64,000 nucleotides of DNA from Lichenibacterium ramalinae (GTDB lineage Bacteria > Pseudomonadota > Alphaproteobacteria > Rhizobiales > Beijerinckiaceae), in assembly GCF_004137085.1 (NCBI RefSeq), contig NZ_QYBC01000009.1:162020-226019 (forward strand). The letters are read 5' to 3'. The translations under genes were made by a program, and so were the position numbers. This document shows, in pieces, positions 9,817 through 19,567 of this stretch. The notes beneath the pieces were generated by a model. It had not been told where the DNA came from. It ran no database searches and was given only the letters and a program-made list of their open reading frames with translations. Each line of letters opens with the position of its first letter. The stretch's first letter is position 1.

Positions 9817-10845
9817 ATGTCCGACAGCAACGACACGTCCCTTTCACGCCGTCAGATCATGGGCGGCGCCGGGCTCGGCCTGGCGGCGGTGGCGGCCAGC
9901 CTGCCGGCGGCGGCCCAGACGGCACCCGGAGCCGCGCCGGCCGCCTCCGATGCGGCAGCGCCGAAGCCGTTGCAGGACCCCACCACCAAATATCCGCGGC
10001 CGCCCTATCCCCGGCAGTCGCAGCCCTGGCCGGGCCTGGCCGGGCAGATGGATCCCGTGCCCGACCATGGCGAGAAAAGCTACAAGGGTTCGGGGCGCCT
10101 GGCCGGTCGCCGGGCCCTCATCACGGGCGGCGATTCCGGCATGGGGCGGGCCGCCGCCATCGCCTTCGCGCGCGAGGGCGCCGATGTCGCCATCAACTAC
10201 CTGCCGGCGGAAGAGCCCGATGCCCGCGAGGTCGTGGCGCTGATCCAGGCCGCGGGGCGCAAGGCCGTGGCGCTCCCCGGAGACCTGCGGGACGCGGCCT
10301 TCTGCCGGCGCCTCGTCGACGACGCCGTGCGCCAGCTCGGCGGCCTCGACATCCTGGTGAGCAATGCCGGGCGGCAGCAGTCGCGCGCCTCCATCGCCGA
10401 ACTCTCCGACGAGGACTTCGACGCGACGATGAAGACCAACATCTACGCGCCGTTCTACATCATCAAGGCGGCGCTCCCCAGCCTCAAGCCGGGTTCGGCC
10501 ATCATCGCCACGACGTCCGAACAGGCCTACGATCCGTCGCCGGACCTCTACGACTATGCGCAGACCAAGGCCGCCACGATGAACTTCGTGAAATCGCTGG
10601 CCAAGCAGCTCGGCCCCAAGGGCATCCGGGTGAACGGGGTCGCGCCGGGCCCGATCTGGACGCCGCTGCAGGTGTCGGGCGGCGCTTCGGAGGGCAAGGT
10701 CATGACCTTCGGGGCGACGGCCCCGCTCGGCAGGGCCGGCCAGCCGGCGGAACTGGCCGGCATCTACGTGCGGCTCGCCGAGGACGACGGCAGCTACACG
10801 ACGGGCAACATCTACGGGGCTGGCGGCGGCCAGGGCCAGCCTTGA
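9817..10845 (+). CDS. SDR-family oxidoreductase with Tat signal
   Basis: The protein has 342 residues. The N-terminus carries a twin-arginine signal, SRRQIMGGAGLGLAAVAAS, ending near AAAQT, then a Pro-rich linker and the segment RPPYPRQSQPWPGLAGQMDPVPDHGE that is typical of YghA/YhdF-type stress SDRs. The Rossmann motif is TGGDSGMGRAAA, the NAG motif is SNAGRQQS, and the catalytic YxxxK is YDYAQTKAATM; the C-terminus gives the usual APGPIWTPL. Family members use NAD(P)H and act on aldehydes or sugars. An exported, nicotinamide-dependent SDR is unusual, since the cofactor would have to be bound before Tat export. The start at 9817 is supported by the signal. Confidence 0.88.
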   Translation: MSDSNDTSLSRRQIMGGAGLGLAAVAASLPAAAQTAPGAAPAASDAAAPKPLQDPTTKYPRPPYPRQSQPWPGLAGQMDPVPDHGEKSYKGSGRLAGRRALITGGDSGMGRAAAIAFAREGADVAINYLPAEEPDAREVVALIQAAGRKAVALPGDLRDAAFCRRLVDDAVRQLGGLDILVSNAGRQQSRASIAELSDEDFDATMKTNIYAPFYIIKAALPSLKPGSAIIATTSEQAYDPSPDLYDYAQTKAATMNFVKSLAKQLGPKGIRVNGVAPGPIWTPLQVSGGASEGKVMTFGATAPLGRAGQPAELAGIYVRLAEDDGSYTTGNIYGAGGGQGQP

Positions 10846-10883
10846 GCCGCGTCGACCGTACAGCTCCGCGAGGGACCTTGAGG

Positions 10884-11405
10884 ATGGCGAAGACCGGATT
10901 GTGGGCAATGGCGGCGCTGGCCGTGGTGGCCGGCGGGAGCGGGGCCTCGGCGCAGACGCCGGTCCCGCCCTCGCCGAAGGACTTCGTCCTGGCGACGGCG
11001 CAGACCGACCGGTACGAGATCATGGCGGCGAGCGTCGCGTCGGCGCAGGCCCAGGACCCGCGCGTGCGCTCGCTGGCCCAGCAGCTCCTCGGCGATCACA
11101 CGCGCGCCCGCGACGCGCTGCGCCAGGCCGCCGTGGCGGCCGGCCTGCCGGCGCCGCCGGACGGCATGTCGAGCGACGAGGCGAGCCTGCTCGCCGGCCT
11201 CCAGGGCCTGCGGGGACGGGATTTCGACCGGGCCTACGCGCGCCAGCAGGTGCTGGTGCACACCCAGGCCGTCGCGGTCGCCGACAGCTTCGCGGCGGCG
11301 GGAGCGGACCCGACCCTGCGCAAGGCCGCGCAGGCCGAGCTCCCGACCCTGCGCGATCACCTCAAGGCCGCGCAGCAGCTGCGTGCCGATCTCGGCGGTC
11401 CCTGA
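10884..11405 (+). CDS. DUF4142 domain secreted protein (173 aa)
   Basis: The ATG at 10884, preceded by GAGG, gives a protein with a signal peptide (residues 1-23, ending ASAQT) and a DUF4142 four-helix, ferritin-like domain. Helices are visible around DFVLATAQTDRYEIMAAS, VRSLAQQLLGDHTRARDA and FDRAYARQQVLVHTQAV. Family members are periplasmic or outer-membrane proteins of unknown role, often linked to stress. It lies 38 bp after the SDR gene and may be cotranscribed with it. No metal-binding pattern is convincing. Confidence 0.85.
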   Translation: MAKTGLWAMAALAVVAGGSGASAQTPVPPSPKDFVLATAQTDRYEIMAASVASAQAQDPRVRSLAQQLLGDHTRARDALRQAAVAAGLPAPPDGMSSDEASLLAGLQGLRGRDFDRAYARQQVLVHTQAVAVADSFAAAGADPTLRKAAQAELPTLRDHLKAAQQLRADLGGP

Positions 11406-11600
11406 TCGGGCCTCTCCCTGGCGCGGCGTCGACGCGCGGCAGCGGGGCCGGGGTTGGGGGACATCCTGCCGCGTGGCTCCTATAGGCCGGGCCGCCGTCG
11501 CGGGAACCCGCAACGGGTCTGCGGATTGCGATCGCACCTGGGCCTGTCACGCCAGGCTTGGCCGCGATCGGGATCGCCGGTCCTGTCGCGGCGCATCGGG

Positions 11601-12191
11601 GTGCGGAACGGCCCGTCGTCGGAGGCCGATGTCAGGAGACGGGCCAGGGGATATGACGCTTACGGTGACGCCGCCGACGGATACGGATATGCGGCCTATG
11701 GCCCGCCGCTATACTTTCGGGGTGGTGACCTCGACGCCACGCAGGGCCTGAGCGGCCCCGGCTCGACAGCCTATGACCAGCAGGGGCCCTATTCTAGCTA
11801 CGCTGCCGAGAGCGACCGCGGCGGCATCTTCGAGCGGCAGACCACGCTGTATGCCGACAAGGTCACATCGTCCACCAGCTATCATTATGCCGACTCGGAT
11901 TACGCGTATTCCAGCTATGGCCGGACGACCTCCTACGAGGCGCCGTCGTTCGGCTTTCCGGCGGAAGGCGGGTCTCCACTGTCCGAGATTGATTCGAACA
12001 GCATTCGGACGGAAACGTTCGACGGAGACAGCGCGCACCTGTCTTCATACGCGACCACCTACTACGCCTACACCGATGGAACCTACAAGCAATCGTTCGA
12101 GACCTTCGTCCACGACTATGTCGGCGGGCAGTTGCAGGCCGATACGGATGTCGGGAGTGATTTCACGGTCACCGGCTATCGCCAGGGCTGA
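11601..12191 (+). CDS. Tyrosine-rich hypothetical protein, start uncertain
   Basis: The frame is open from 11454 to 12191; the GTG at 11601 is chosen as a conservative start, giving 196 residues. The product is strikingly rich in Tyr, Ser, Gly and Asp (for example YDAYGDAADGYGYAAYG and SSTSYHYADSDYAYSSYG) and has few Lys or hydrophobic residues. It looks disordered or beta-prone, and no family was recognised. Base use is less GC-rich than in the neighbours. A well-spaced GGAGG-ATG at 11630 lies in another frame whose product stops at 11751, so either a short overlapping ORF or a frame error near 11700 is possible. There is no classical signal peptide in this frame. Confidence 0.4.
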   Translation: MRNGPSSEADVRRRARGYDAYGDAADGYGYAAYGPPLYFRGGDLDATQGLSGPGSTAYDQQGPYSSYAAESDRGGIFERQTTLYADKVTSSTSYHYADSDYAYSSYGRTTSYEAPSFGFPAEGGSPLSEIDSNSIRTETFDGDSAHLSSYATTYYAYTDGTYKQSFETFVHDYVGGQLQADTDVGSDFTVTGYRQG

Positions 12192-12370
12192 ACCCCGATC
12201 GGACCCAAGGGAGGCCCCGTTCAGGTGAAGCCATGGTCGAGCGCGATCGACACCACGGTGCCGGCCGTGACGGTCGGGCCGGTGAACACAGCGGCGCCGC
12301 GGCGGACGACGACGACGAGACATGACGGCGGACCGGCCGGCGCCCCCGTTGTCCCCGCCTTCGGCGCCCC

Positions 12371-13387
12371 TCAGCGCCAGCCGAGGGCGGGGGCGACGTG
12401 CTTCAGGATGCTGTCGATGACGTGGATGTTATAGGCGACGCCGAGCTGGTTCGGCACCGTCAGCAGCAGCGTGTCGGCTTCGGCGATGGCCTCGTCGGCC
12501 GCGAGCTGCGCCACGAGCCGGTCGGGCTCGGCCGCGTAGGAACGGCCGAAGATGGCGCGCATGTCGTCGATCACGCCCACCTGGTCGCCCCCGCCGTCGC
12601 GCCCGAAATAGGCGCGGTCACGGTCGCTCACCAGGGCGAAGATCGAACGCGACACCGACACGCGCGGCTTGCGGGCATGCCCGGCCTCCGCCCAGGCCTC
12701 GCGGTAGCGGCGGATCTGCCGCGCCTGCTGGACGTGGAACGGCTCGCCGGTCTCGTCGGCCTTCAGGGTGGAGCTTTGCAGGTTCATGCCCTTGCGGGCG
12801 GCCCATACCGCCGTGGCGTCGGAGGCGGAACCCCACCAGATCCGGTCCCGCAGGGTCGGCGAATGGGGTTCGAGGCGGAGCAGGCCGGGCGGGTTCGGGA
12901 ACATGGGGCGCGGGTTCGGCCGGGCGAAGCCCTCGCCGTCGAGGGCGCGCAGGAAGGTTTCGGCGTGGCGGCGCCCCATGTCGGCCTCGGTCTCGCCCGC
13001 GGCCGGCGCGTAGCCGAAGTGGCGCCAGCCGTCGATCACCTGCTCGGGGGAGCCGCGGCTGAGGCCGAGCTGCAGCCGCTCGCCGCCGATGAGGTCGGCG
13101 GCGCCGGCGTCCTCCGCCATGTAGAACGGGTTCTCGTAGCGCATGTCGATGACGGCGGTGCCGATCTCGATGCGGCTGGTCCGGGTCCCCACCGCCGCCA
13201 GCAGGGGGAACGGCGAGGCGAGCTGGCGGGCGAAGTGGTGGACGCGAAAATAGGCCCCGTCCGCGCCCAGTTCCTCGGCCGCCACGGCGAGGTCGATGGA
13301 CTGCAGCAGCGTGTCGCGCGCCGTCCGAGTCGCCGATTGCGGCGACGGCGACCAATGCCCGAAGGACAGGAACCCGATCGTCTTCAT
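12371..13387 (-). CDS. LLM-class flavin-dependent oxidoreductase
   Basis: A 338-residue luciferase-like monooxygenase of the bacterial luciferase fold. The start MKTIGFLSFGHW, the segment AAEELGADGAYFRVHHF and the flavin-phosphate region GGERLQLGLSRGSPEQV fit the family, as does WWGSASDATAVWAARKGM. Such enzymes use FMNH2 or F420; the family is used mostly with FMN in alphaproteobacteria. It is transcribed alone. The substrate is unknown. About 180 bp between 12192 and 12370 hold no further gene. Confidence 0.87.
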   Translation of the reverse strand: MKTIGFLSFGHWSPSPQSATRTARDTLLQSIDLAVAAEELGADGAYFRVHHFARQLASPFPLLAAVGTRTSRIEIGTAVIDMRYENPFYMAEDAGAADLIGGERLQLGLSRGSPEQVIDGWRHFGYAPAAGETEADMGRRHAETFLRALDGEGFARPNPRPMFPNPPGLLRLEPHSPTLRDRIWWGSASDATAVWAARKGMNLQSSTLKADETGEPFHVQQARQIRRYREAWAEAGHARKPRVSVSRSIFALVSDRDRAYFGRDGGGDQVGVIDDMRAIFGRSYAAEPDRLVAQLAADEAIAEADTLLLTVPNQLGVAYNIHVIDSILKHVAPALGWR

Positions 13388-13565
13388 GGTGATGCCCTCC
13401 GGGCCATGGCGCCCGTGCCCCTACGCCCCGCCCGGGGCGCGGCGCCCGGGCGATGACGCCAGATAGGTCGCCCACCGGCGGCCTCGCAAGGAGGCACACG
13501 GGTGTTACCTGACCGATACCTTGGCCGGCACTTGCCCGCGCCGGGGCCGCGTCGCGGCGGCCGGC

Positions 13566-13766
13566 TCACCGCCCGGCGAGCATCGCCGCCTGGGCCTCGA
13601 CGAGCCGGCGCGCCTGGGCCTCGTAGGCGCGCCACCGCGGGCGGGGCGTGGCCGGCGGCAGCCCGTCGTCCGCGGTGCGCGAGGCGTCGGGGGCGGGGGT
13701 CGGCTTGTCGGGATCCTGGCCGTCGGCCTGGCACATGGCGCGCGCCGTCGTCTCCACCTGGTCCAA
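13566..13766 (-). CDS. Small hypothetical protein (66 aa)
   Basis: The TTG at 13766 is preferred because AGGAGG lies five bases upstream; a GTG at 13757 is an alternative. The product starts MDQVETTARAMCQADGQDPDKP and ends with PRWRAYEAQARRLVEAQAAM, a pattern like short alphaproteobacterial proteins of unknown function with an Asp/Pro-rich start and a C-terminal amphipathic helix. The middle is Pro/Ala-rich and probably flexible. The frame extends upstream without support. Expression is not proven, and the coding call depends on this resemblance. Confidence 0.5.
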   Translation of the reverse strand: MDQVETTARAMCQADGQDPDKPTPAPDASRTADDGLPPATPRPRWRAYEAQARRLVEAQAAMLAGR

Positions 13767-13997
13767 GGCTTCCTCCTGCGGAACGGCCTCGGGGAGGCCT
13801 GCCGTCGGGCAACGCGGGAAGGCGGGGTCCGGGTCGGGCCCGAAACGCCACGCCCCGGTCGGGCCGGCCGCCGCGCCCGGCAGGCTCCACCTCCGGTGGA
13901 ACACCGTTCCCCTGCCGAAAGGGTTTCTCTATGGTGGCGAGCGAGGCGGACCCTCGTCGGATCCGCGCGTCACCGACGCCGACAGGGGCAGAACCAC

Positions 13998-14501
13998 ATG
14001 CGTTTCGATCTTTCACGGTCGGTCGCCGTCGCCATGGTGCTGACGCTGGCGCCGATGGCGGCCTGGGCCAAGTCGACCACCGTCAACGGCATCACCCTCG
14101 ACGTGCCGGACGGGTACAAGGTGTCCAGCAGCAAACGTGGCGTGCTGGTCAAGTCGCCGGACGACGAGGTCGACGTCTGGGTGGAAACCTTCGAGGGGGC
14201 CGATACCCAGACCCTTCTGGGCGAACACGCCGCCTATTGGGACAAGGAGAAGGTCGACCTGCACGGCAACGGCATCACGACCACCGGCAAGTCCGGCGAT
14301 GCCAACGTCTCCAACACCGATTTTCCCGATGCCACCTGGAAGGGCGACCCCACCGTCCTGCGCTATTCCGCCATCGGACCCTACGGGTCGAAGAACAAGA
14401 TGGTGCTGGTGACCTACTGGGCCTCGCCCGGCGGCGACAAGGACTTCGGCGGCGCCATCCAGACGATGATCGGCGACATCGGCTTCAAGTTCGAAAAATA
14501 G
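13998..14501 (+). CDS. Secreted hypothetical protein (167 aa)
   Basis: The ATG at 13998 starts a signal peptide (MRFDLSRSVAVAMVLTLAPM, cleavage near AWAKS). The mature part of about 143 residues begins with VNGITLDVPDGYKV, which resembles the start of periplasmic domains that look like a fatty-acid or lipid-binding barrel, but no family can be named. It has no cysteine. The gene is convergent with the next one, which also encodes a small secreted protein. Confidence 0.75.
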   Translation: MRFDLSRSVAVAMVLTLAPMAAWAKSTTVNGITLDVPDGYKVSSSKRGVLVKSPDDEVDVWVETFEGADTQTLLGEHAAYWDKEKVDLHGNGITTTGKSGDANVSNTDFPDATWKGDPTVLRYSAIGPYGSKNKMVLVTYWASPGGDKDFGGAIQTMIGDIGFKFEK

Positions 14502-14514
14502 ACGACGGGCGGCG

Positions 14515-14551
14515 CTCGGCCCGGCGGTCCACGCCGGGCCTCCGGGCCGAG
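14515..14551. terminator. Convergent GC-rich hairpins
   Basis: Nested inverted repeats occupy the gap between two convergent genes: the inner one has arms CCCGGCG/CGCCGGG with a 5-nt loop (14520-14538), the outer has arms CTCGGCCC/GGGCCGAG (14515-14551). The two stems share bases and so are alternative structures. No T-run is present. Confidence 0.4.
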
Positions 14552-14568
14552 TCTGCGCCATCGCCGGC

Positions 14569-15003
14569 TCAGGTCTTGACGTCGAGGCCGACGATCTTCC
14601 ACTCGCCGTCGGACTGGATGTATTTCAGCACGTATGCGGCGTGATAGTCGCTCGTCAGGTCGATGCTGCCCTGCAGGATGAGCATGTCGTCGTCGAGCTT
14701 GGCTTCGTTGCCCTTCAGCGGCTTGGCCACGGCCCGGCTGATGTCGACGTGGTTGTCGACGAAGCCCTTGAAGATCTCCTTGAACTTGTCGGGCGAGAAC
14801 TGGTCGCGGAACGGCTTGGCGGCCTTCGCGTGCAACACCGTGTAGTTGCCCGTGAGGTTGGCGTCGTTGAAGGTCATCAGCGTCGTCTTGACGAGGACCT
14901 CCTGGTCCTCGGCCGACGGGATGCTCAGCGCGAAGGCCGACAGCGAACTCGCGATCAGCAACCCGGCCGCGACGACGACGCGTTTGAAACCGATGGACAC
15001 CAT
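14569..15003 (-). CDS. Secreted hypothetical protein (144 aa)
   Basis: The ATG at 15003 gives a signal peptide (residues 1-25, cleavage after FALS or nearby). The mature domain, with VLVKTTLMTFNDANLTGNYT, FSPDKFKEIFKGF and YIQSDGEWKIVGLDVK, looks like a small NTF2-like or SnoaL-like alpha+beta fold: the closing strand with GEWKIVG is typical. It may bind a small ligand in the periplasm. The frame is open further upstream, but the signal peptide fixes the start. The upstream 350 bp carry tandem repeats rather than a gene. Confidence 0.75.
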   Translation of the reverse strand: MVSIGFKRVVVAAGLLIASSLSAFALSIPSAEDQEVLVKTTLMTFNDANLTGNYTVLHAKAAKPFRDQFSPDKFKEIFKGFVDNHVDISRAVAKPLKGNEAKLDDDMLILQGSIDLTSDYHAAYVLKYIQSDGEWKIVGLDVKT

Positions 15004-15355
15004 GTCGAACCCCTCTGCAGCCGAAGCGCTGGCGCCCCCGCGCCATCGCGAGGGTCCACGACCGGGCGGCACGGCAAGACCGCGGCGGCAAGACCGCGGC
15101 GGCAAGGCCGCGGCGGCAGGGGTCCGGCGAGCCGGCATGGCTGCGGGCGGCCGTCGCGGGGCGCGTTGCCGTCGCGGGCCGGGCCTGTATCGCCGCCGCT
15201 GCCGAAAACGGACGTCCCGAGCCGACCACGATCTGCCGTCGAGATTGCTGGAATCCAGGACAACCGTCAATAGTCAGGTGCCGTGGCGAAGCCCTCCGGC
15301 CGCCATCGTCGCGGGGTGCCGCCCGAGGGCGGGCCGACCGGGGGCTGGGGGCGGC
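15004..15355. other. Intergenic region without a gene, trpS to secreted protein gene
   Basis: About 350 bp with no supported coding sequence. It contains the 14-bp tandem repeat described separately and a locally AT-richer stretch around 15240-15275 that may hold the promoter of the secreted-protein gene. Confidence 0.5.
15073..15114. repeat. Three tandem copies of a 14-bp unit
   Basis: The unit GGCAAGACCGCGGC occurs at 15073, 15087 and 15101 (the last copy has one change, A to G). It lies in non-coding DNA 70 bp upstream of the start of the secreted-protein gene on the minus strand, in what would be its leader or promoter region. Confidence 0.85.
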
Positions 15356-16387
<1,032 letters not shown>

Positions 16388-16457
16388 GGTCTCGGCTTCG
16401 CGTCGGGTGGAGGGACGGGGGCTCGTTCCTAATCCACCGCAGCCCGGCGCGAAAGGG

Positions 16458-17081
16458 TCACGGCTTGGTGGACAGCCGCTCCAGCCGCTTCTGCATCTCC
16501 TCCATGTCGCGCTTCATGGTTTCGAGGTCGTCGGCCTTGGCGGGGGCGGCCTCGGCCGCCGCCGGGGTCGCGGCCGGCGTCAGCGCGCCCGTGAAGGGGT
16601 TGAACATGGTCAGGGCCTGCGAGAACATCAGCATGTTCTTGCGCGTCTGGTCCTCGAGCTGGTCGAACATCTGGCTGCGCAGGGGGGCGCCCGGCAGCAG
16701 CTTGGCGCCGAACGACGCCTCGATCTGTTCGCGGAAATTGTGCTGGTCGTTGGTCAGCTTGTCGAGCGTGAACTCGAGGTAGCTCGGCACCAGCATCTGC
16801 ATGCTGTCGCCGTAGAAGCGGATCAGCTGCCGCAGGAAGGAGATCGGCAGCAGGCTCTGGCCGCCCTTGCCCTCCTGGTCGAAGATGATCTGCGCCAGCA
16901 CCGACCGGGTGATCTCCTCGCTGGTCTTGGCGTCGAAGACGACGAAGTCTTCGCCCCGCTTCACCATGAGGGCCAGGTCCTCCAGCGTCACGTAGGTGCT
17001 GGTCTCGGTATTGTAGAGCCGACGGTTTGCATATTTTTTGACCGTCACCGGCTGTTTGGCATCCGCCGTCATCGCATCCAC
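16458..17081 (-). CDS. phaR: Polyhydroxyalkanoate synthesis repressor PhaR
   Basis: A 207-residue regulator with the PHB/PHA accumulation regulator DNA-binding domain at the N-terminus ([24 protein letters not shown], shown here only in part) and the PHB-granule-binding domain in the middle ([18 protein letters not shown]). The C-terminal part is an Ala/Pro linker and a coiled coil of about 25 residues. PhaR senses PHB granules and represses phasin and other PHA genes. It may start at the ATG at 17081 or three codons later. It is divergent from the thiolase gene across a 260-bp gap, the usual phaR-phaA arrangement. Confidence 0.95.
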   Translation of the reverse strand: MDAMTADAKQPVTVKKYANRRLYNTETSTYVTLEDLALMVKRGEDFVVFDAKTSEEITRSVLAQIIFDQEGKGGQSLLPISFLRQLIRFYGDSMQMLVPSYLEFTLDKLTNDQHNFREQIEASFGAKLLPGAPLRSQMFDQLEDQTRKNMLMFSQALTMFNPFTGALTPAATPAAAEAAPAKADDLETMKRDMEEMQKRLERLSTKP

Positions 17082-17341
17082 CCGCTCTGTCCCGACCCGC
17101 GTCCCGTTCCGGCAAGATAGGGAGAACGCGCGGGCGGGGGAATATGAATTTGGAGGTTGCGGGCCGGCCCGGTCTTTTCCACATAGGATGGGACACGCGG
17201 GAACGGCCGGAACGGCTGCCCTGTCCGTGAGCGAGGCCAGGCTGGCCTGCCCGGAAAAGAGGCGAAACCTGCGCGCCGCCGCCGACGCCCCTCAGGGTGC
17301 GGCGGGCGGACGTCCCTGTCCAGGAACCCCGAGGAGATCCC

Positions 17342-18523
<1,182 letters not shown>

Positions 18524-18549
18524 CCGCGTCCCGCATCGGCACCATCGGA

Positions 18550-18580
18550 CGGGCGGGGCTTCGGCTCCGCCCGCTTTCGT
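18550..18580 (+). terminator. Rho-independent terminator of phaA
   Basis: The hairpin GGGCGGGGC-TTCG-GCTCCGCCC (18551-18572, one mismatch-free core of 7 bp with a UUCG-type loop) is followed by CGCTTTCGTT. It lies just after the phaA stop and explains why the genes downstream are probably a separate unit. Confidence 0.7.
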
Positions 18581-18669
18581 TCCGGCCCGCGCGACATGGC
18601 CGCGGGCGGAACCCGTGTCCGGCGCACCTGTTGTGCCGGCACGCAAGGTCACACGGGGAGGCTTCGGTC

Positions 18670-18903
18670 ATGGCATCAGCCGGCAAGTCGAAGGGCACCA
18701 GCCAGGAAGACAAGGTCCAGGCGCCCGACAAGCACAACACCGCCTCCAAGGGCATGGCCGAGATGACGCGCGGCGCCGGCGGCACGGGCGACCCGGAAGC
18801 GCTGGACGACGTCGACTATACCCGCCCGGCGGGCGAGGGCGACGTCGAGCGCGGCCGCTCGCACGAGGAACACAAACGGTTCGGCGACCGCAGCGATACC
18901 TGA
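18670..18903 (+). CDS. Small hydrophilic protein (77 aa)
   Basis: The ATG at 18670 starts a 77-residue protein with almost no hydrophobic core: it begins ASAGKSKGTSQEDKVQAPDK and ends with an acidic/basic stretch (DVERGRSHEEHKRFGDR). It is likely intrinsically disordered, in the manner of small stress or desiccation proteins. No family name is given. The stop at 18903 is followed after 23 bp by a second gene of like character, so the two probably form an operon. A start further upstream in the frame would run through the phaA terminator. Confidence 0.6.
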   Translation: MASAGKSKGTSQEDKVQAPDKHNTASKGMAEMTRGAGGTGDPEALDDVDYTRPAGEGDVERGRSHEEHKRFGDRSDT

Positions 18904-18926
18904 CGGCGCGACAGCAGGAGGCGAGG

Positions 18927-19157
18927 ATGAGCAAGCATATCGACGGACACCGGAAGGGCGACGAGATCGCCATCGGCGAGATCACCGTCCAGGACGACCT
19001 CAAGCGCAACCCGGGCATCGGTCAATCGAAGGGCCTGACGGGGGCCGACCCCGAGGACATCGCGGCGGACAGCACCGCCGAGGGCGACACCGCCAACGAG
19101 GTGGATGCCCGCACGGGCGGCGTCGACCCGAAGCACATGGGCCGCACCAACCGCTGA
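18927..19157 (+). CDS. Small hydrophilic protein (76 aa)
   Basis: The ATG at 18927 has a strong ribosome site (GGAGGCGAGG). The 76-residue product is polar and acidic, with ITVQDDLKRNPGIGQSKGL and DARTGGVDPKHMGRTNR, and lacks a signal or membrane segment. It resembles short uncharacterised proteins found in Methylobacteriaceae-type genomes. The pairing with the 77-residue protein just upstream suggests joint expression, perhaps under stress, but this is only inference from composition. Confidence 0.65.
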   Translation: MSKHIDGHRKGDEIAIGEITVQDDLKRNPGIGQSKGLTGADPEDIAADSTAEGDTANEVDARTGGVDPKHMGRTNR

Positions 19158-19224
19158 CGGGAGGACCTCGGGGGCCGCGCGCCCGGCTTCCGTCCGCTGC
19201 CGGACGGTAACTCCCGGCGGGTTT

Positions 19225-19281
19225 CTCCCGTTGTCAAAGGGCCCGCCGGGTGGATCTCAGGCGGGCCCGAGACAACGGGAG
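19225..19281 (+). promoter_or_regulatory. Nested long hairpin in leader of DUF6894 gene
   Basis: A perfect 11-bp inverted repeat, CTCCCGTTGTC (19225-19235) and GACAACGGGAG (19271-19281), encloses a second perfect 9-bp one, GGGCCCGCC (19239-19247) and GGCGGGCCC (19260-19268), with a 12-nt loop. The 3' arm contains the Shine-Dalgarno core GGGAG of the gene starting at 19295, so the folded leader would hide the ribosome site. It may instead be the terminator of the upstream pair of genes. Confidence 0.65.
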
Positions 19282-19294
19282 GCCAGGTCCCGCG

Positions 19295-19534
19295 ATGCCA
19301 CGCTATTACTTCGACGTCCACGACGGCGACCATTACAGCCGCGACGAGAGCGGCCTCTGCCTGCCGGAGGTCGGCAAGGTGTGGGAGATCGCCGTCCCCA
19401 TGGTGGACGAGATCGCCAGGGCCAAGCACCAGCGGCAGCCGCCCCACACCGTTTCGGTCGTGGTCAGGGACGGGGAAGGCCGGATCGTGTATCGCAGCGA
19501 CCACGTCGGCCGCCGGCAGGAAGAGACGGCCTGA
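19295..19534 (+). CDS. DUF6894-type small protein (79 aa), copy 1
   Basis: The protein has 79 residues and begins MPRYYFDVHDGDHYSRDESG, the signature of the small DUF6894-like family: an aromatic beta-strand, an Asp/Asn turn, then a GL..LPEV helix and two C-terminal strands (TVSVVVRDGEGRIVYRS). The family is abundant in Methylobacteriaceae and relatives and has no known function. Two more copies are in this window (36949 and 37316). The ribosome site GGGAGG is 12 bases from the ATG and lies within a hairpin. The gene is convergent with asd. Confidence 0.75.
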   Translation: MPRYYFDVHDGDHYSRDESGLCLPEVGKVWEIAVPMVDEIARAKHQRQPPHTVSVVVRDGEGRIVYRSDHVGRRQEETA

Positions 19535-19555
19535 GGCCGGCTTCGCCGGCCTCAG
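19531..19555. terminator. Bidirectional terminator between DUF6894 gene and asd
   Basis: A perfect 11-bp inverted repeat, CTGAGGCCGGC and GCCGGCCTCAG, with a 3-nt loop, begins at the stop codon of the upstream gene and lies in the 33-bp gap between convergent stops. Confidence 0.65.
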
Positions 19556-19567
19556 GCCCCGTCGCGC

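Noticed and set aside
11630..11751. A 40-residue ORF with an excellent ribosome site
   Set aside because: It is in the wrong frame for the Tyr-rich product and has no recognisable features; kept only as an alternative to a frameshift.
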